NCBI RefSeq assembly: GCF_025642745.1
Contig: NZ_JANZKP010000021.1
Location: 1-55,848, forward strand
Length of the DNA: 55,848 bases
Direction of reading: 5' to 3'
DNA from: Cellulomonas sp. RIT-PI-Y
GTDB lineage: Bacteria; Actinomycetota; Actinomycetes; Actinomycetales; Cellulomonadaceae
A program made the position numbers and the translations under genes. Within the stretch, counting starts at the first letter, position 1, and the number at the start of each line of letters is the position of its first letter. Below, in pieces: positions 38,447-47,546 of the stretch. Under the pieces are notes generated by a model, which was not told the origin of the DNA, searched no databases, and saw only the letters and a list, made by a program, of their open reading frames with translations.

Positions 38447-40690
38447 ATGACCGACGTCTTCGACGTCGAGCGCGTTCTGGCCGAGCTCACCCTGGAGGAG
38501 AAGGCGGCCCTGACCTCCGGCTCCGACTTCTGGCACACCGACTCGGCCGACCGGCTGGGCGTGCCCCGGGTGATGGTCACCGACGGCCCGCACGGTCTGC
38601 GCAAGCAGGCCACCGAGGCCGACCACCTGGGCCTCAACGACTCGGTGCCGGCCACCTGCTTCCCGCCGGCCGCCGCGCTGGGCTCGTCCTGGGACGCCGA
38701 CCTGCTGCACCGGGTGGGCGCCGCCCTCGGCCGGGAGACCCGGGCCAACGACGTCGCGGTCCTGCTCGGCCCGGGCATCAACATGAAGCGCTCGCCGTTG
38801 TGCGGCCGGAACTTCGAGTACCTGGCCGAGGACCCGGCGCTGGCCGGCCGGCTGGGCGTCGCCCTGGTGTCCGGCGTGCAGAGCCAGGGCGTGGGCACCT
38901 CGCTCAAGCACTACGCCGCCAACAACCAGGAGGCCGACCGGATGCGGGTCTCCGCGGAGGTCGACGAGCGGACCCTGCGCGAGATCTACCTGCCCGCCTT
39001 CGAGCGGGTGGTGAAGGAGGCGCAGCCGTGGACGGTGATGTGCTCCTACAACAAGATCAACGGCACCTACGCCTCGCAGAACCACTGGCTGCTGACCGAG
39101 GTGCTCCGGGACGAGTGGGGCTTCGAGGGCCTGGTCGTCTCCGACTGGGGCGCCGTCTTCGACCGGGTCGCCGCACTGGCCGCGGGTCTGGACCTGGAGA
39201 TGCCCGCCTCCGACGGGCGCACCGACGCCGAGCTCGTCGCCGCGGTGCGGGACGGCTCGCTGGACGAGGCCGTGCTGGACGTGGCGGTCCGCCGGGTGCT
39301 GGGCATGATCGCGCGCGCCCTGCCGGCCCTGGCCGAGCCGGGCACCCTCGACCACCCCGCGCACCACGAGCTGGCCCGGGAGGCCGCCGCCGCCGGGTCC
39401 GTGCTGCTGAAGAACGACGGCCTGCTCCCGCTGACCGGCGACGACGCGACCCGCGCCGTGGTGATCGGCGAGTTCGCCCGGACTCCGCGCTACCAGGGCG
39501 CCGGCTCCTCGCAGGTGAACCCGACCCGTCTGGACGACGCGCTGACCGCGCTGCGGACCGCCACCGGGACCGAGCTGCCGTTCGCCGCCGGGTTCTCGGT
39601 GGCCGGGGTCCCCGGCTCGCAGGACGCGGACGACGACGCGCTGCTGGCCGAGGCGGTCGCCGCCGCGCAGGACGCCGGGACCGTTCTGCTGTTCCTGGGC
39701 CTGCCGGCGCCGGACGAGTCTGAGGGCTACGACCGCACCCATCTCGGGCTGCCCGCCAACCAGCTCGCCGTGCTGCGCGCGGTGGCCGCGGTCAACCCGC
39801 GGGTGGCCGTGGTACTGGCCAACGGCTCGGCGGTCACCGTCGAGTGGCAGGACGACGCCGTCGCGGTGCTGGAGTGCTGGCTGGGCGGCCAGGCCGGTGG
39901 CTCCGCGGCCGCCGACCTGCTGCTGGGCGTCCGCAACCCGTCGGGTCGCCTGGCCGAGACCATCCCGCACCGGATCGAGGACACCCCCGCGTTCGGCAAC
40001 TTCCCGGGCGAGGGCGGGCAGGTCCGCTACGGCGAGGGCATCCTGATCGGCTACCGCTGGTACGACACCCGTGCGATCGACGTGGCGTACCCGTTCGGGC
40101 ACGGCCTGTCCTACACCAGCTTCGGCTACGACGGCCTGACCGCCGAGGTCTCCGGCACCGGCGCGGACAGTGCGGTGCGGGTCGCCGTCACGGTCACCAA
40201 CACCGGCGACCGGGCCGGTGCCGAGGTGGTGCAGGTCTACGTCGGCGACCCGGAGGCCGCGGTGCTGCGACCGGTGCGCGAGCTCAAGGGCTTCGCGAAG
40301 GTCGAGCTGGCACCGGGCGAGTCCCGCCTGATCGAGATCGAGCTGGACGCCCGGGACCTGTCCTACTGGCACCCGGTGCTGCGGCGCTGGGTGGTCGGCG
40401 GCGGCCGGACCGTGATCGAGGTCGGCGCGTCCTCCCGGGACATCCGGGCCACCGCCGAGGTCACCGTCTCCGGCGAGCCGATCGTGACCCCGCTGGACAC
40501 CGAGTCGACCTTCAACGAGTGGCTGCACCACCCGACCGGCGGCGCGGTGCTCACCGGTCTGCTGCCCGAGGGCATGCTCGAGTCGGAGATGATCGCGATG
40601 CTGGCGGACGCACCGCTGCGCTCGCTGATCGGCTTCGGCATGGTGGACCCCGGCGAGGACGGCCTCGAGGGCATGCTCGCCCGGGTCTGA
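38447..40690 (+). CDS. GH3 beta-glucosidase
   Basis: 747 residues from ATG 38447 with GGAGGTG upstream. Domains: GH3 N-terminal barrel (about 1-320, with VMVTDGPHGLRK, KHYAANNQE, and the nucleophile Asp near 233 in SDWGAV), GH3 C-terminal sandwich (about 350-600), and a C-terminal fibronectin-III-like domain (about 610-700, FAKVELAPGESRLIEIELD). No signal peptide, so it is intracellular and would act on imported oligosaccharides. Beta-glucosidase is the most usual activity of this group, but xylosidase or other specificities are possible. Confidence 0.93.
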   Translation: MTDVFDVERVLAELTLEEKAALTSGSDFWHTDSADRLGVPRVMVTDGPHGLRKQATEADHLGLNDSVPATCFPPAAALGSSWDADLLHRVGAALGRETRANDVAVLLGPGINMKRSPLCGRNFEYLAEDPALAGRLGVALVSGVQSQGVGTSLKHYAANNQEADRMRVSAEVDERTLREIYLPAFERVVKEAQPWTVMCSYNKINGTYASQNHWLLTEVLRDEWGFEGLVVSDWGAVFDRVAALAAGLDLEMPASDGRTDAELVAAVRDGSLDEAVLDVAVRRVLGMIARALPALAEPGTLDHPAHHELAREAAAAGSVLLKNDGLLPLTGDDATRAVVIGEFARTPRYQGAGSSQVNPTRLDDALTALRTATGTELPFAAGFSVAGVPGSQDADDDALLAEAVAAAQDAGTVLLFLGLPAPDESEGYDRTHLGLPANQLAVLRAVAAVNPRVAVVLANGSAVTVEWQDDAVAVLECWLGGQAGGSAAADLLLGVRNPSGRLAETIPHRIEDTPAFGNFPGEGGQVRYGEGILIGYRWYDTRAIDVAYPFGHGLSYTSFGYDGLTAEVSGTGADSAVRVAVTVTNTGDRAGAEVVQVYVGDPEAAVLRPVRELKGFAKVELAPGESRLIEIELDARDLSYWHPVLRRWVVGGGRTVIEVGASSRDIRATAEVTVSGEPIVTPLDTESTFNEWLHHPTGGAVLTGLLPEGMLESEMIAMLADAPLRSLIGFGMVDPGEDGLEGMLARV

Positions 40691-40703
40691 CCCCGCACCC
40701 CAC

Positions 40704-40741
40704 GACGGGCCCGCCACGGATCCTTCCGCGGCGGGCCCGTC
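40704..40741 (+). terminator. Terminator hairpin after the beta-glucosidase gene
   Basis: GACGGGCCCGCC at 40704-40715 pairs perfectly with GGCGGGCCCGTC at 40730-40741 over a 14-base loop that can itself pair in part. It starts 14 bases after the stop codon. No T-run follows. Confidence 0.75.
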
Positions 40742-40759
40742 GCCTTCGCTGCCGACGTC

Positions 40760-40814
40760 GGCACCTCCGCCGCGAGGTCGGCCACCGGGGCACCGACCTC
40801 GCGGCCGACGTGCC
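40760..40814. repeat. Second, larger hairpin in the same gap
   Basis: CCGCGAGGTCGG at 40770-40781 is a perfect inverted match to CCGACCTCGCGG at 40793-40804 (loop 11). Outside it, GGCAC (40760-40764) and GTGCC (40810-40814) also pair around a 5/5 internal bulge. The whole can fold as one 55-base structure. It is not needed for termination after the first hairpin, so its job is unclear. The rest of the 250-base gap holds no gene. Confidence 0.6.
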
Positions 40815-40940
40815 GGACCCGCGGGTTGTGGGAGGCATCACGTCAGGGCTGGGGCGGTGGTCCCGGTGCCGGTCGGAGGCCGGATGAGAGGCTGACGGCG
40901 TCGGGCGCGGACGGTGCCCACGGACGAGGGGCGCGGAGAG

Positions 40941-42029
40941 ATGACGCAGGTCGTGGTGGTCGGCGGCGGCTACGGAGGCGCACGGGTGGCCTCGCTGCTC
41001 GACGACGTGGCCGAGGTGACCCTGATCGAGCCGAAGGACGCCTTCGTGCACGCCTCGGCGGCTCTGCGCGGCGCGGTCGACCCGGCCTGGGAGGAGCGGG
41101 TCTTCGTCCCCTACGACCGGCTGCTGACCCGGGGCACCGTGGTGCACCAGCGGGTCGAGCGCGCACTGCCGGACCGGGTGCAGCTGGGCGACGGCACCAC
41201 GATCGACGCCGACTACCTGGTGCTCGCCACCGGCACCGCCTACCCGTTCCCGGCCAAGTTCCTGGAGTCCGAGACCGTGGTCGCCCGGGCCCGCCTGGCC
41301 CGGATGCGCGAGGGCCTGGCCGCCGCCGAGCGGGTGCTCGTCGTGGGCGCCGGGCCGGTCGGCCTGGAGCTGGTCGGCGAGCTCCGCGAGCACTTCCCGG
41401 CACTGCGGATCACCGTGGTCGACCAGGCCGAGGACGCGCTGAGCACCGGCGAGTACGCCCCCGAGCTGCGAACCGCCGTGCACGAGCAGCTGGACGGCGT
41501 GGACTTCGTGTTCGGCTCCCGGCTCGGCTACCTGCCGCCGGTCGACGTCGGCGTGTACGAGCCCTTCGCGGTGGAGACCGAGTCCGGGGCCCGGATCGAG
41601 GCACAGATGTGGTTCCGCTGCTACGGCAACCAGGCCGCCAGCGACTACCTGGCCGGGGCGCTGGCCGCCGAGCGCACCGGTCTGGGCCAGGTCCGGGTGG
41701 AGCCGACGCTGCAGGTCCGCGGCCTGCCGACCGTGTTCGCGGTCGGTGACATCACCGACGTCCCGGAGTCCAAGCGCGCGTCGGCGGCCCGCACGCACGC
41801 CGACGTGGTCGCCGCGAACCTGCGCGCGCTGATCGCCGGACAGCGGCCCACCGCCACCCACCACCCCGAGCCGGAACGGATCGTCCTGCCGCTGGGCACC
41901 CGGGGCGGGGCCTCCCAGATCGTCGACGCCGACGGCGAGCGCCGGATCCTCGGCGCCGAGGAGACCAGCCGGATCAAGGGCCAGGACCTGTTCAGCTCCG
42001 ACATCGCGGAGCTGTTCGGTCAGTTCTGA
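40941..42029 (+). CDS. FAD/NAD(P)-dependent oxidoreductase, AIF/NDH-2-like
   Basis: 362 residues from ATG 40941 with GCGGAGAG upstream. N-terminal FAD loop VVVGGGYGGARVAS, ATGTAYPF, then a second dinucleotide loop VVGAGPVGLELVGEL and VFAVGDITDVPESK binding the flavin. It resembles AIFM2/FSP1-type quinone oxidoreductases and NDH-2. There is no N-terminal membrane helix; the quinone-binding C-terminus is short. Convergent, with a ten-base overlap, with the next DedA gene. Acceptor unknown. Confidence 0.87.
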   Translation: MTQVVVVGGGYGGARVASLLDDVAEVTLIEPKDAFVHASAALRGAVDPAWEERVFVPYDRLLTRGTVVHQRVERALPDRVQLGDGTTIDADYLVLATGTAYPFPAKFLESETVVARARLARMREGLAAAERVLVVGAGPVGLELVGELREHFPALRITVVDQAEDALSTGEYAPELRTAVHEQLDGVDFVFGSRLGYLPPVDVGVYEPFAVETESGARIEAQMWFRCYGNQAASDYLAGALAAERTGLGQVRVEPTLQVRGLPTVFAVGDITDVPESKRASAARTHADVVAANLRALIAGQRPTATHHPEPERIVLPLGTRGGASQIVDADGERRILGAEETSRIKGQDLFSSDIAELFGQF

Positions 42030-42730
42030 GCGCGCTGGTTGCGGAGTCGCCCGACGACGAACTTCGCCAGCAGGACCACGATCACCGCGTACACGGCGTA
42101 GTTGATGTAGTCCGAGTAGTGCCCGACGTCCTCCCACTGGGCGCCCAGCACGTACCCGGCGGTGACCAGCGCGCTGTTCCAGACCGCCGACCCGAGGGTG
42201 GTGTAGAGCAGGAACTTCGGCTGGGACATCTTCTCCAGCCCGGCCGGGATCGACACCAGCGAGCGCACCACGGGCACGCAGCGGCCGATCAGCACGGCCG
42301 CGCCGCCGTGCCGGGTGAACCAGCCCTCGGCCCGGTCCAGGTCCCCGACCTCCATCAGCGGCATCCGGTCCAGCCAGCGCCGCAGCCGGTCCCGGCCGAA
42401 CCAGGCACCCAGCCCGTACAGGACCCACGCGCCGAGCACCGCGCCCAGCGTGGCTCCGACGATCGCCCAGCCGAGGGACATCTGGCCCTGCGAGGCCACG
42501 TATCCCGCGACCGGCAGCACCACCTCGGACGGGATCGGCGGGAACAGGTTCTCCAGCGCCACCAGCAGGCCGACGCCGAGCGGGCCGAGCGCCTCGACGA
42601 CGCTCACCACCCAGCCGGCCAGGCCGGTCAGCTCGGGGCCGCCCGTCGCGGCGGCGGACAGGGGTGCGGTCGTGAACGCAGCGGTGATGGGCGCAGCGGG
42701 GCCACCGGCCAGGGCGAGGGTCGGATTCAT
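42020..42730 (-). CDS. DedA-family membrane protein (second)
   Basis: 236 residues from ATG 42730 with TGAGG nine bases upstream; the GTG at 42745 is a possible alternative. DedA core with LENLFPPIPSEVVLPVAGY, LGAWFGRDRLRRWLDR, GRCVPVVRSLVSIPAG, and about five membrane segments. It is distinct from the first copy, sharing only family motifs. Probably a lipid-carrier transporter for envelope maintenance. Confidence 0.9.
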   Translation of the reverse strand: MNPTLALAGGPAAPITAAFTTAPLSAAATGGPELTGLAGWVVSVVEALGPLGVGLLVALENLFPPIPSEVVLPVAGYVASQGQMSLGWAIVGATLGAVLGAWVLYGLGAWFGRDRLRRWLDRMPLMEVGDLDRAEGWFTRHGGAAVLIGRCVPVVRSLVSIPAGLEKMSQPKFLLYTTLGSAVWNSALVTAGYVLGAQWEDVGHYSDYINYAVYAVIVVLLAKFVVGRLRNQRAQN

Positions 42731-42764
42731 CCCCGTGATCCTCACACGGCCGGTGGCCGGGCGC

Positions 42765-45371
42765 TCAGTCGTTCACCGGCTCCACACGGGTCAGGTCCAG
42801 GCCGGACACGTCGCCGGCCGGCCGGTCCACCCGCACCGTGTCGCCGTCGTGCACCTGCCCCGCGAGCAGCAGCCGGGCCAGCCGGTCGCCGATCTCCCGC
42901 TGCACCAGCCGGCGCAGCGGCCGGGCCCCGTACGCGGGGTCGAAGCCCTCGATGGCCAGCCACTCCCGGGCGGCGGGGGTGACGTCCAGGTGCAGACGGC
43001 GGTCGCGCAACCGGGCCGCCAGCGCGGCCACCTGCAGGTCGGTGATCTCGGTCAGCTCGGCCAGGGACAGCGGCTGGAACATCACCACGTCGTCCAACCG
43101 GTTGAGGAACTCCGGCTTGAAGTGCTCGCGGACCGCGCCCATCACGGCGTCCTGCTTGGCGGACGGGTCGAGCATCGGGTCGGCGAGGAACTGCGAGCCG
43201 AGGTTGGACGTGAGGATCAGGATCACGTTCCGGAAGTCGACCGTCCGGCCCTGGCCGTCGGTCAGGCGCCCGTCGTCCAGCACCTGGAGCAGGATGTCGA
43301 ACACCTCGGGGTGCGCTTTCTCCACCTCGTCCAGCAGCAGCACGGAGTAGGGCCGGCGACGGACCGCCTCGGTCAGCTGGCCGCCCTCCTCGTAGCCGAC
43401 GTAGCCGGGCGGGGCACCGATCAGCCGGGCGACCGCGTGCCGCTCGGCGTACTCGGACATGTCGATCCGGACCATGGCCCGCTCGTCGTCGAAGAGGAAG
43501 TCCGCCAGCGCCTTGGCCAGCTCCGTCTTGCCGACACCGGTGGGGCCGAGGAACAGGAACGAGCCGGTGGGCCGGTCCGGGTCGGAGATGCCCGCCCGGG
43601 CCCGGCGCACCGCGTCCGACACGGCGGCGACCGCCTGCTGCTGCCCGATCAGGCGCTCGCCGAGCACCTCCTCCATCCGGAGCAGCTTCGCGGTCTCGCC
43701 CTCCAGCAGTCGCCCGGCCGGGATGCCGGTCCAGGCGGCGACCACCTCGGCGATCTGGTCCGGGCCGACCCGGTCCGCGATCATCGGCTCCTGGGCGAGT
43801 GCGACCTCCTCCGCGGACTCCGCGGCCGCGATCTGCTTCTCGACCTCCGGGATCTCGCCGTAGTTGATCCGGCTCGCGGTCGCCAGGTCGCCCTCCCGGA
43901 CCGCCCGGTCGGCCGCCGTGCGCAGCTCGTCCAGCTTCGCCTTCAGGTCGCCGACCAGGTTGTGCCCGGCCTTCTCCTGCTCCCAGCGGGCGGTCAGACC
44001 CGCCAGTTCCTCCCGGCGGTCGGCGAGGTCGGCGCGCAGCTTCTCCAGCCGTTCGGCACTGGCCGGGTCGTCCGCCTCGGCCAGCGCCAGCTCCTCCATC
44101 TCCAGCCGGGTGACCGCACGCTGCAGCTCGTCCACCTCGACCGGGGAGGAGTCCAGCTCCATCCGCAGCCGGGACGCGGCCTCGTCGACCAGGTCGATCG
44201 CCTTGTCCGGCAGCTGCCGACCGGCGATGTACCGGTCGGACAGACCGGCGGCGGCGACCAGCGCGGCGTCCGAGATCGTGACCTTGTGGTGCGCCTCGTA
44301 ACGCTCCTTCAGCCCGCGCAGGATCGCCACGGTGTCCTCGACGCTGGGCTCGCCGACGTACACCTGCTGGAACCGGCGCTCCAGGGCGGGGTCTTTCTCG
44401 ATCCGCTCCCGGTACTCGTCCAGGGTGGTGGCACCGACCAGCCGGAGCTCGCCGCGGGCCAGCATCGGCTTGAGCATGTTGCCCGCGTCCATCGCACCCT
44501 CACCGCCCGCGCCGGCACCGACTACGGTGTGCAGCTCGTCGATGAAGGTGATCACCTCGCCGTCGGAGGAGGTGATCTCGGACAGCACGGCCTTCAGGCG
44601 CTCCTCGAACTCCCCGCGGTACTTCGCCCCGGCGACCATCGCGGCCAGGTCGAGCGAGATCAGGCGCTTGCCGCGCAACGACTCGGGGACGTCTCCGGCC
44701 ACGATCCGCTGGGCCAGGCCCTCCACGACGGCGGTCTTGCCCACCCCGGGTTCACCGATCAGCACCGGGTTGTTCTTGGTGCGCCGGGACAGCACCTGGA
44801 TGACGCGGCGAATCTCCGAGTCGCGGCCGATCACCGGGTCCAGTCGACCGTCGGCGGCCCGTTGGGTGAGGTCGAGGCCGTACTGCTCCAGGGCCTTGTA
44901 GATGCCCTCCGGATTCGGGCTGCTGACCTTGCCGGTGCCCCGGACGGACGGCAGGGCGGCGAGCAGGGCCTCCCGGGAGGCCCCCTGGGCACGCAGCGCG
45001 TCGGCGACACCGGTCTGCCCGGCCGCGAGCGCGATCAGCAGGTGCTCGGTGGAGACGTAGTCGTCACCCAGGGTGCGAGCCTCGTCCGAGGCGGTGGTCA
45101 GCACCGTGGCGAGCTGCCGGGAGGCGGCGGGCGCCGCGGCCGTGGAGCCCGATGCGCTCGGCAGCCCGACCAGCACGGCGCGCACCGAGCGGCCCAGCGA
45201 CTGACGGTCGACGCCGACCGCGTCCAGCAGCCCGTTCGCGACTCCGCCGTCCTGCTGGAGCAGGGCGTTCAGCAGGTGGGCCGGCTCGATCTGGGGATTG
45301 CCCGCGGCGGTCGCCTGCTGCACGGCGTCGCCGAGGGCGTCCTGCGACTTGGTGGTGAACTTCGCGTCCAA
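42765..45371 (-). CDS. clpB: ClpB disaggregase with TTG start
   Basis: 868 residues. The start is TTG 45371, supported by GGAGGG just upstream and by the ClpB N-terminus [12 protein letters not shown] that follows directly; no ATG or GTG fits. Order: N domain (about 1-150), NBD1 with Walker A GEPGVGKT and FIDELHT, the coiled-coil M domain (about 405-525), and NBD2 with [17 protein letters not shown] and a C-terminal [14 protein letters not shown]. It rescues aggregated protein together with DnaK. The HAIR operator upstream implies HspR control. Confidence 0.96.
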   Translation of the reverse strand: MDAKFTTKSQDALGDAVQQATAAGNPQIEPAHLLNALLQQDGGVANGLLDAVGVDRQSLGRSVRAVLVGLPSASGSTAAAPAASRQLATVLTTASDEARTLGDDYVSTEHLLIALAAGQTGVADALRAQGASREALLAALPSVRGTGKVSSPNPEGIYKALEQYGLDLTQRAADGRLDPVIGRDSEIRRVIQVLSRRTKNNPVLIGEPGVGKTAVVEGLAQRIVAGDVPESLRGKRLISLDLAAMVAGAKYRGEFEERLKAVLSEITSSDGEVITFIDELHTVVGAGAGGEGAMDAGNMLKPMLARGELRLVGATTLDEYRERIEKDPALERRFQQVYVGEPSVEDTVAILRGLKERYEAHHKVTISDAALVAAAGLSDRYIAGRQLPDKAIDLVDEAASRLRMELDSSPVEVDELQRAVTRLEMEELALAEADDPASAERLEKLRADLADRREELAGLTARWEQEKAGHNLVGDLKAKLDELRTAADRAVREGDLATASRINYGEIPEVEKQIAAAESAEEVALAQEPMIADRVGPDQIAEVVAAWTGIPAGRLLEGETAKLLRMEEVLGERLIGQQQAVAAVSDAVRRARAGISDPDRPTGSFLFLGPTGVGKTELAKALADFLFDDERAMVRIDMSEYAERHAVARLIGAPPGYVGYEEGGQLTEAVRRRPYSVLLLDEVEKAHPEVFDILLQVLDDGRLTDGQGRTVDFRNVILILTSNLGSQFLADPMLDPSAKQDAVMGAVREHFKPEFLNRLDDVVMFQPLSLAELTEITDLQVAALAARLRDRRLHLDVTPAAREWLAIEGFDPAYGARPLRRLVQREIGDRLARLLLAGQVHDGDTVRVDRPAGDVSGLDLTRVEPVND

Positions 45372-45426
45372 CGCTGTCCCTCCGGGTGTGTGTCGATGAC
45401 TGCTACCAGGTCCAACCGAGGCGAAG

Positions 45427-45453
45427 TTGAGTGTATTCCGCTCAACCTTGAGT
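45427..45453. promoter_or_regulatory. HAIR operator (HspR site) of clpB
   Basis: TTGAGT at 45427-45432, a 7-base gap, then GCTCAA at 45440-45445: the HAIR layout CTTGAGT-N7-ACTCAAG with the outer bases altered. A perfect extra half-site, CTTGAGT, follows at 45447-45453. It lies 56-82 bases upstream of the clpB TTG. HspR represses heat-shock genes through such sites. hspR itself is outside the window. Confidence 0.8.
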
Positions 45454-45505
45454 CGCGAGGAGCCGCAACTGGGTGACAGTCGGGCGGCCCGAGCGTTGAC
45501 TCGGC

Positions 45506-45525
45506 AGTCACACCGTTCTGTGACT
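45506..45525. promoter_or_regulatory. AGTCACA-N6-TGTGACT palindrome
   Basis: Perfect seven-base arms around six bases, in the clpB / glycosyltransferase gap. Its arms are those of a Crp site turned inside-out (TCACA-N6-TGTGA), so it may bind a different member of that family or another dimeric regulator. Confidence 0.4.
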
Positions 45526-45665
45526 CCCCGGACCCCCGGCGGACACCTGCCGGTAACGCCTCTGCGACCGGAGAGGTAGCGGGCACGGAGCTGCCGAGAC
45601 TCCGGTGTTATGTCTGGTTCTGGCGATTCATGACCGGACAAATACGGGCACACCGGGCAGCTTTG

Positions 45666-45681
45666 TGTGACACATCTCACA
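45666..45681. promoter_or_regulatory. Crp/GlxR-type box
   Basis: TGTGA-CACATC-TCACA, a perfect match to the consensus TGTGA-N6-TCACA used by Crp and actinobacterial GlxR. It lies ~280 bases before the polysaccharide cassette and ~300 bases upstream of clpB. Likely links the cassette to cAMP-dependent control. Confidence 0.65.
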
Positions 45682-45789
45682 AACGCCTGAGTTGGGTTTG
45701 CCACGCCGCACCAGCCGCCCACAGTCTGGGCACCTCGCCGCACCGCGAACCGGGCGAGCGAGCCGACCCCTCCCTCTCACCCGATCTGT

Positions 45790-45811
45790 TCACCTGAACG
45801 GGTGATACGAT
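45790..45811 (+). promoter_or_regulatory. Promoter with TCACC-N6-GGTGA palindrome
   Basis: TCACC (45790-45794), six bases, GGTGA (45801-45805), immediately followed by TACGAT (45806-45811), a TANNNT -10 box. A regulator on the palindrome would block RNA polymerase. The ~150-base leader that follows contains GTTGACG at 45859 and CGTCAAC at 45897, a possible hairpin. Besides these sites the 588-base gap holds no gene I can support. Confidence 0.45.
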
Positions 45812-45959
45812 CCCCGATCCAGTCACAGCGCAGTCCTCCCCGACGACGTCAGCACCCAGTTGACGTCCCACCTCCGGGAAGCGCACTCCAGCGCCGCGTC
45901 AACGTCGCCGACGGCATCCTCCGAGCCCCTCCGCTCCGACAGCCGACGAGGTGACGCGC

Positions 45960-47546
45960 ATGTTCATCTTCATCCTGCAGATCCGCCACATGCTCGACGA
46001 ACAGGCCGAGCTGTACCTGTTCACGGTGTTCTCCGCCCTGGTCTGGGCGCTCTGGCTGATCAAGGTCGCGCTGTCCCGGCGCTACCGGCCCTACCTCGAG
46101 GAGCACCACGAGACCACCAGCGTGGTCGTCCCCGTGGTCGACGAGCCCCTCGACCTGTTCCGTGACGTGCTGACCCGGGTCACCGAGCAGCGGCCGGACG
46201 AGGTCATCGTGGTGATCAACGGCAAGCCCAACCCCGGCCTGGAGGCGATCTGCGAGGAATTCGCGCCGCTGGTCAGCTGGGTGCACACCCCGATCCCGGG
46301 CAAGCGGAACGCGGTGAAGATCGGGACGGAGCTGTCTCGGTTCGACATCACGGTGCTGCTGGACTCGGACACGATCTGGACCCCCGGGACCCTCCGCGAG
46401 CTGGTCAAGCCGTTCGCCGACCCGAAGATCGGCGGGGTCACCACCCGGCAGCGGATCCTGGAGCCGACCCGCTCCTGGATCACCCGCTGGGCGGACTGGC
46501 TGGAGAACTCCCGCTCGCTGTACTCGATGCCCGCCCAGTCGGTGCTCGGCCAGGTCGGCTGCCTGCCCGGCCGGACCATCGCGTTCCGGCGGACGATCCT
46601 GGACCACGTCATGGAGGACTTCATGACCCAGCGGTTCATGGGCGTCTTCCTGGAGGTCTCCGACGACCGCACGCTGACCAACCTCACGCTCAAGGCCGGG
46701 TACCGGACCGTCTACCAGCACACCTCGCTGGTCTACACCGACGCCCCGCTCGAGGTGAAGAAGCTGTTCAAGCAGCAGCTCCGCTGGGCACGCGGCAGCC
46801 AGTACAACACCCTGCGGATGCTGCCCTGGATGCTCGGGCATGCCCCGATCCTGGCGGTGTTCTTCCTGTCCGACATCCTGCTGCCCTTCCTGCTGGTCGG
46901 GACGATCGCGGGCTGGATCTACCGCTCGGCCAGCGGCACCGGCGTGAACCTCTACCAGGCGGTGCTGGAGGCCTACGGCGCCCATGCCGGCTGGTTCTGG
47001 GTGATCGCGCTGATGATCACCTCCTCGGTGCTCTCGATGGCGATCCGGCAGATCCGGCACCTGCAGGAGGTCCCTGGCGACTTCTTCCGCCTGCCGGTGT
47101 TCATCATCGTGTCGACCTTCTTCCTGATGCCGGTCCGGCTGCTCGGCTTCCTGCGGATGGCGCACGCCTCCGGCTGGGGCACCCGCGCCGGGGCCTATGC
47201 CGGTGGCGACCCGGGCACCGAGACCGCACCCGCCGCGCCACAGCCGGACGACCGGGGACTGCTGGCCGAGCTCGAGCTGATGAGCCGTCCGGCTCCGGTC
47301 GACGTGGTGGACCGGGACGAGCCCGGCCTCGGCGGTCCCCGGCCGGTCGACCAGCGCACCGCCGACGGTGCGCTGGTCACCGAGACCCGGACCGCCCCGG
47401 TCACCGCACCCACCCGACGCGCGCACCGTGCGCCGGTGCCCGCACCCGCGCCGGCCCCGAAGCGCCGCCGGCTCAACCCGCTCGCCGCCATCCCCTACGG
47501 CATCGCCGTGGTGATCTTCGCGCTGGAGGCCCTGCTCTATGTCTGA
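45960..47546 (+). CDS. Membrane glycosyltransferase 2, polysaccharide synthase type
   Basis: 528 residues from ATG 45960 with an AGG eight bases upstream; GTG 45951 is the alternative. An N-terminal membrane helix precedes the GT-A domain, which shows TSVVVPVVDEP, VLLDSD (metal-binding DxD), a DDR acid motif and QQLRWARGS (the QxxRW motif of processive beta-glycosyltransferases such as hyaluronan and cellulose synthases). Three or more membrane helices follow, then a ~110-residue Pro/Ala-rich tail ending in a last hydrophobic helix. It should extend and export a beta-linked glycan. Followed by a coupled GH26 gene and a UDP-sugar dehydrogenase gene. Confidence 0.9.
   Translation: MFIFILQIRHMLDEQAELYLFTVFSALVWALWLIKVALSRRYRPYLEEHHETTSVVVPVVDEPLDLFRDVLTRVTEQRPDEVIVVINGKPNPGLEAICEEFAPLVSWVHTPIPGKRNAVKIGTELSRFDITVLLDSDTIWTPGTLRELVKPFADPKIGGVTTRQRILEPTRSWITRWADWLENSRSLYSMPAQSVLGQVGCLPGRTIAFRRTILDHVMEDFMTQRFMGVFLEVSDDRTLTNLTLKAGYRTVYQHTSLVYTDAPLEVKKLFKQQLRWARGSQYNTLRMLPWMLGHAPILAVFFLSDILLPFLLVGTIAGWIYRSASGTGVNLYQAVLEAYGAHAGWFWVIALMITSSVLSMAIRQIRHLQEVPGDFFRLPVFIIVSTFFLMPVRLLGFLRMAHASGWGTRAGAYAGGDPGTETAPAAPQPDDRGLLAELELMSRPAPVDVVDRDEPGLGGPRPVDQRTADGALVTETRTAPVTAPTRRAHRAPVPAPAPAPKRRRLNPLAAIPYGIAVVIFALEALLYV

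Noticed and set aside
37694..40717. One very long minus-strand frame joining the TetR gene to sequence opposite the GH3 gene
   Set aside because: Only the last 199 codons (TetR) have family motifs and a ribosome site; the rest mirrors the GH3 gene.
45806..45959. A cyclic-dinucleotide riboswitch in the polysaccharide cassette leader
   Set aside because: The leader is long enough, but I could not find the conserved loops of the ydaO or GEMM classes; only one seven-base stem is seen.
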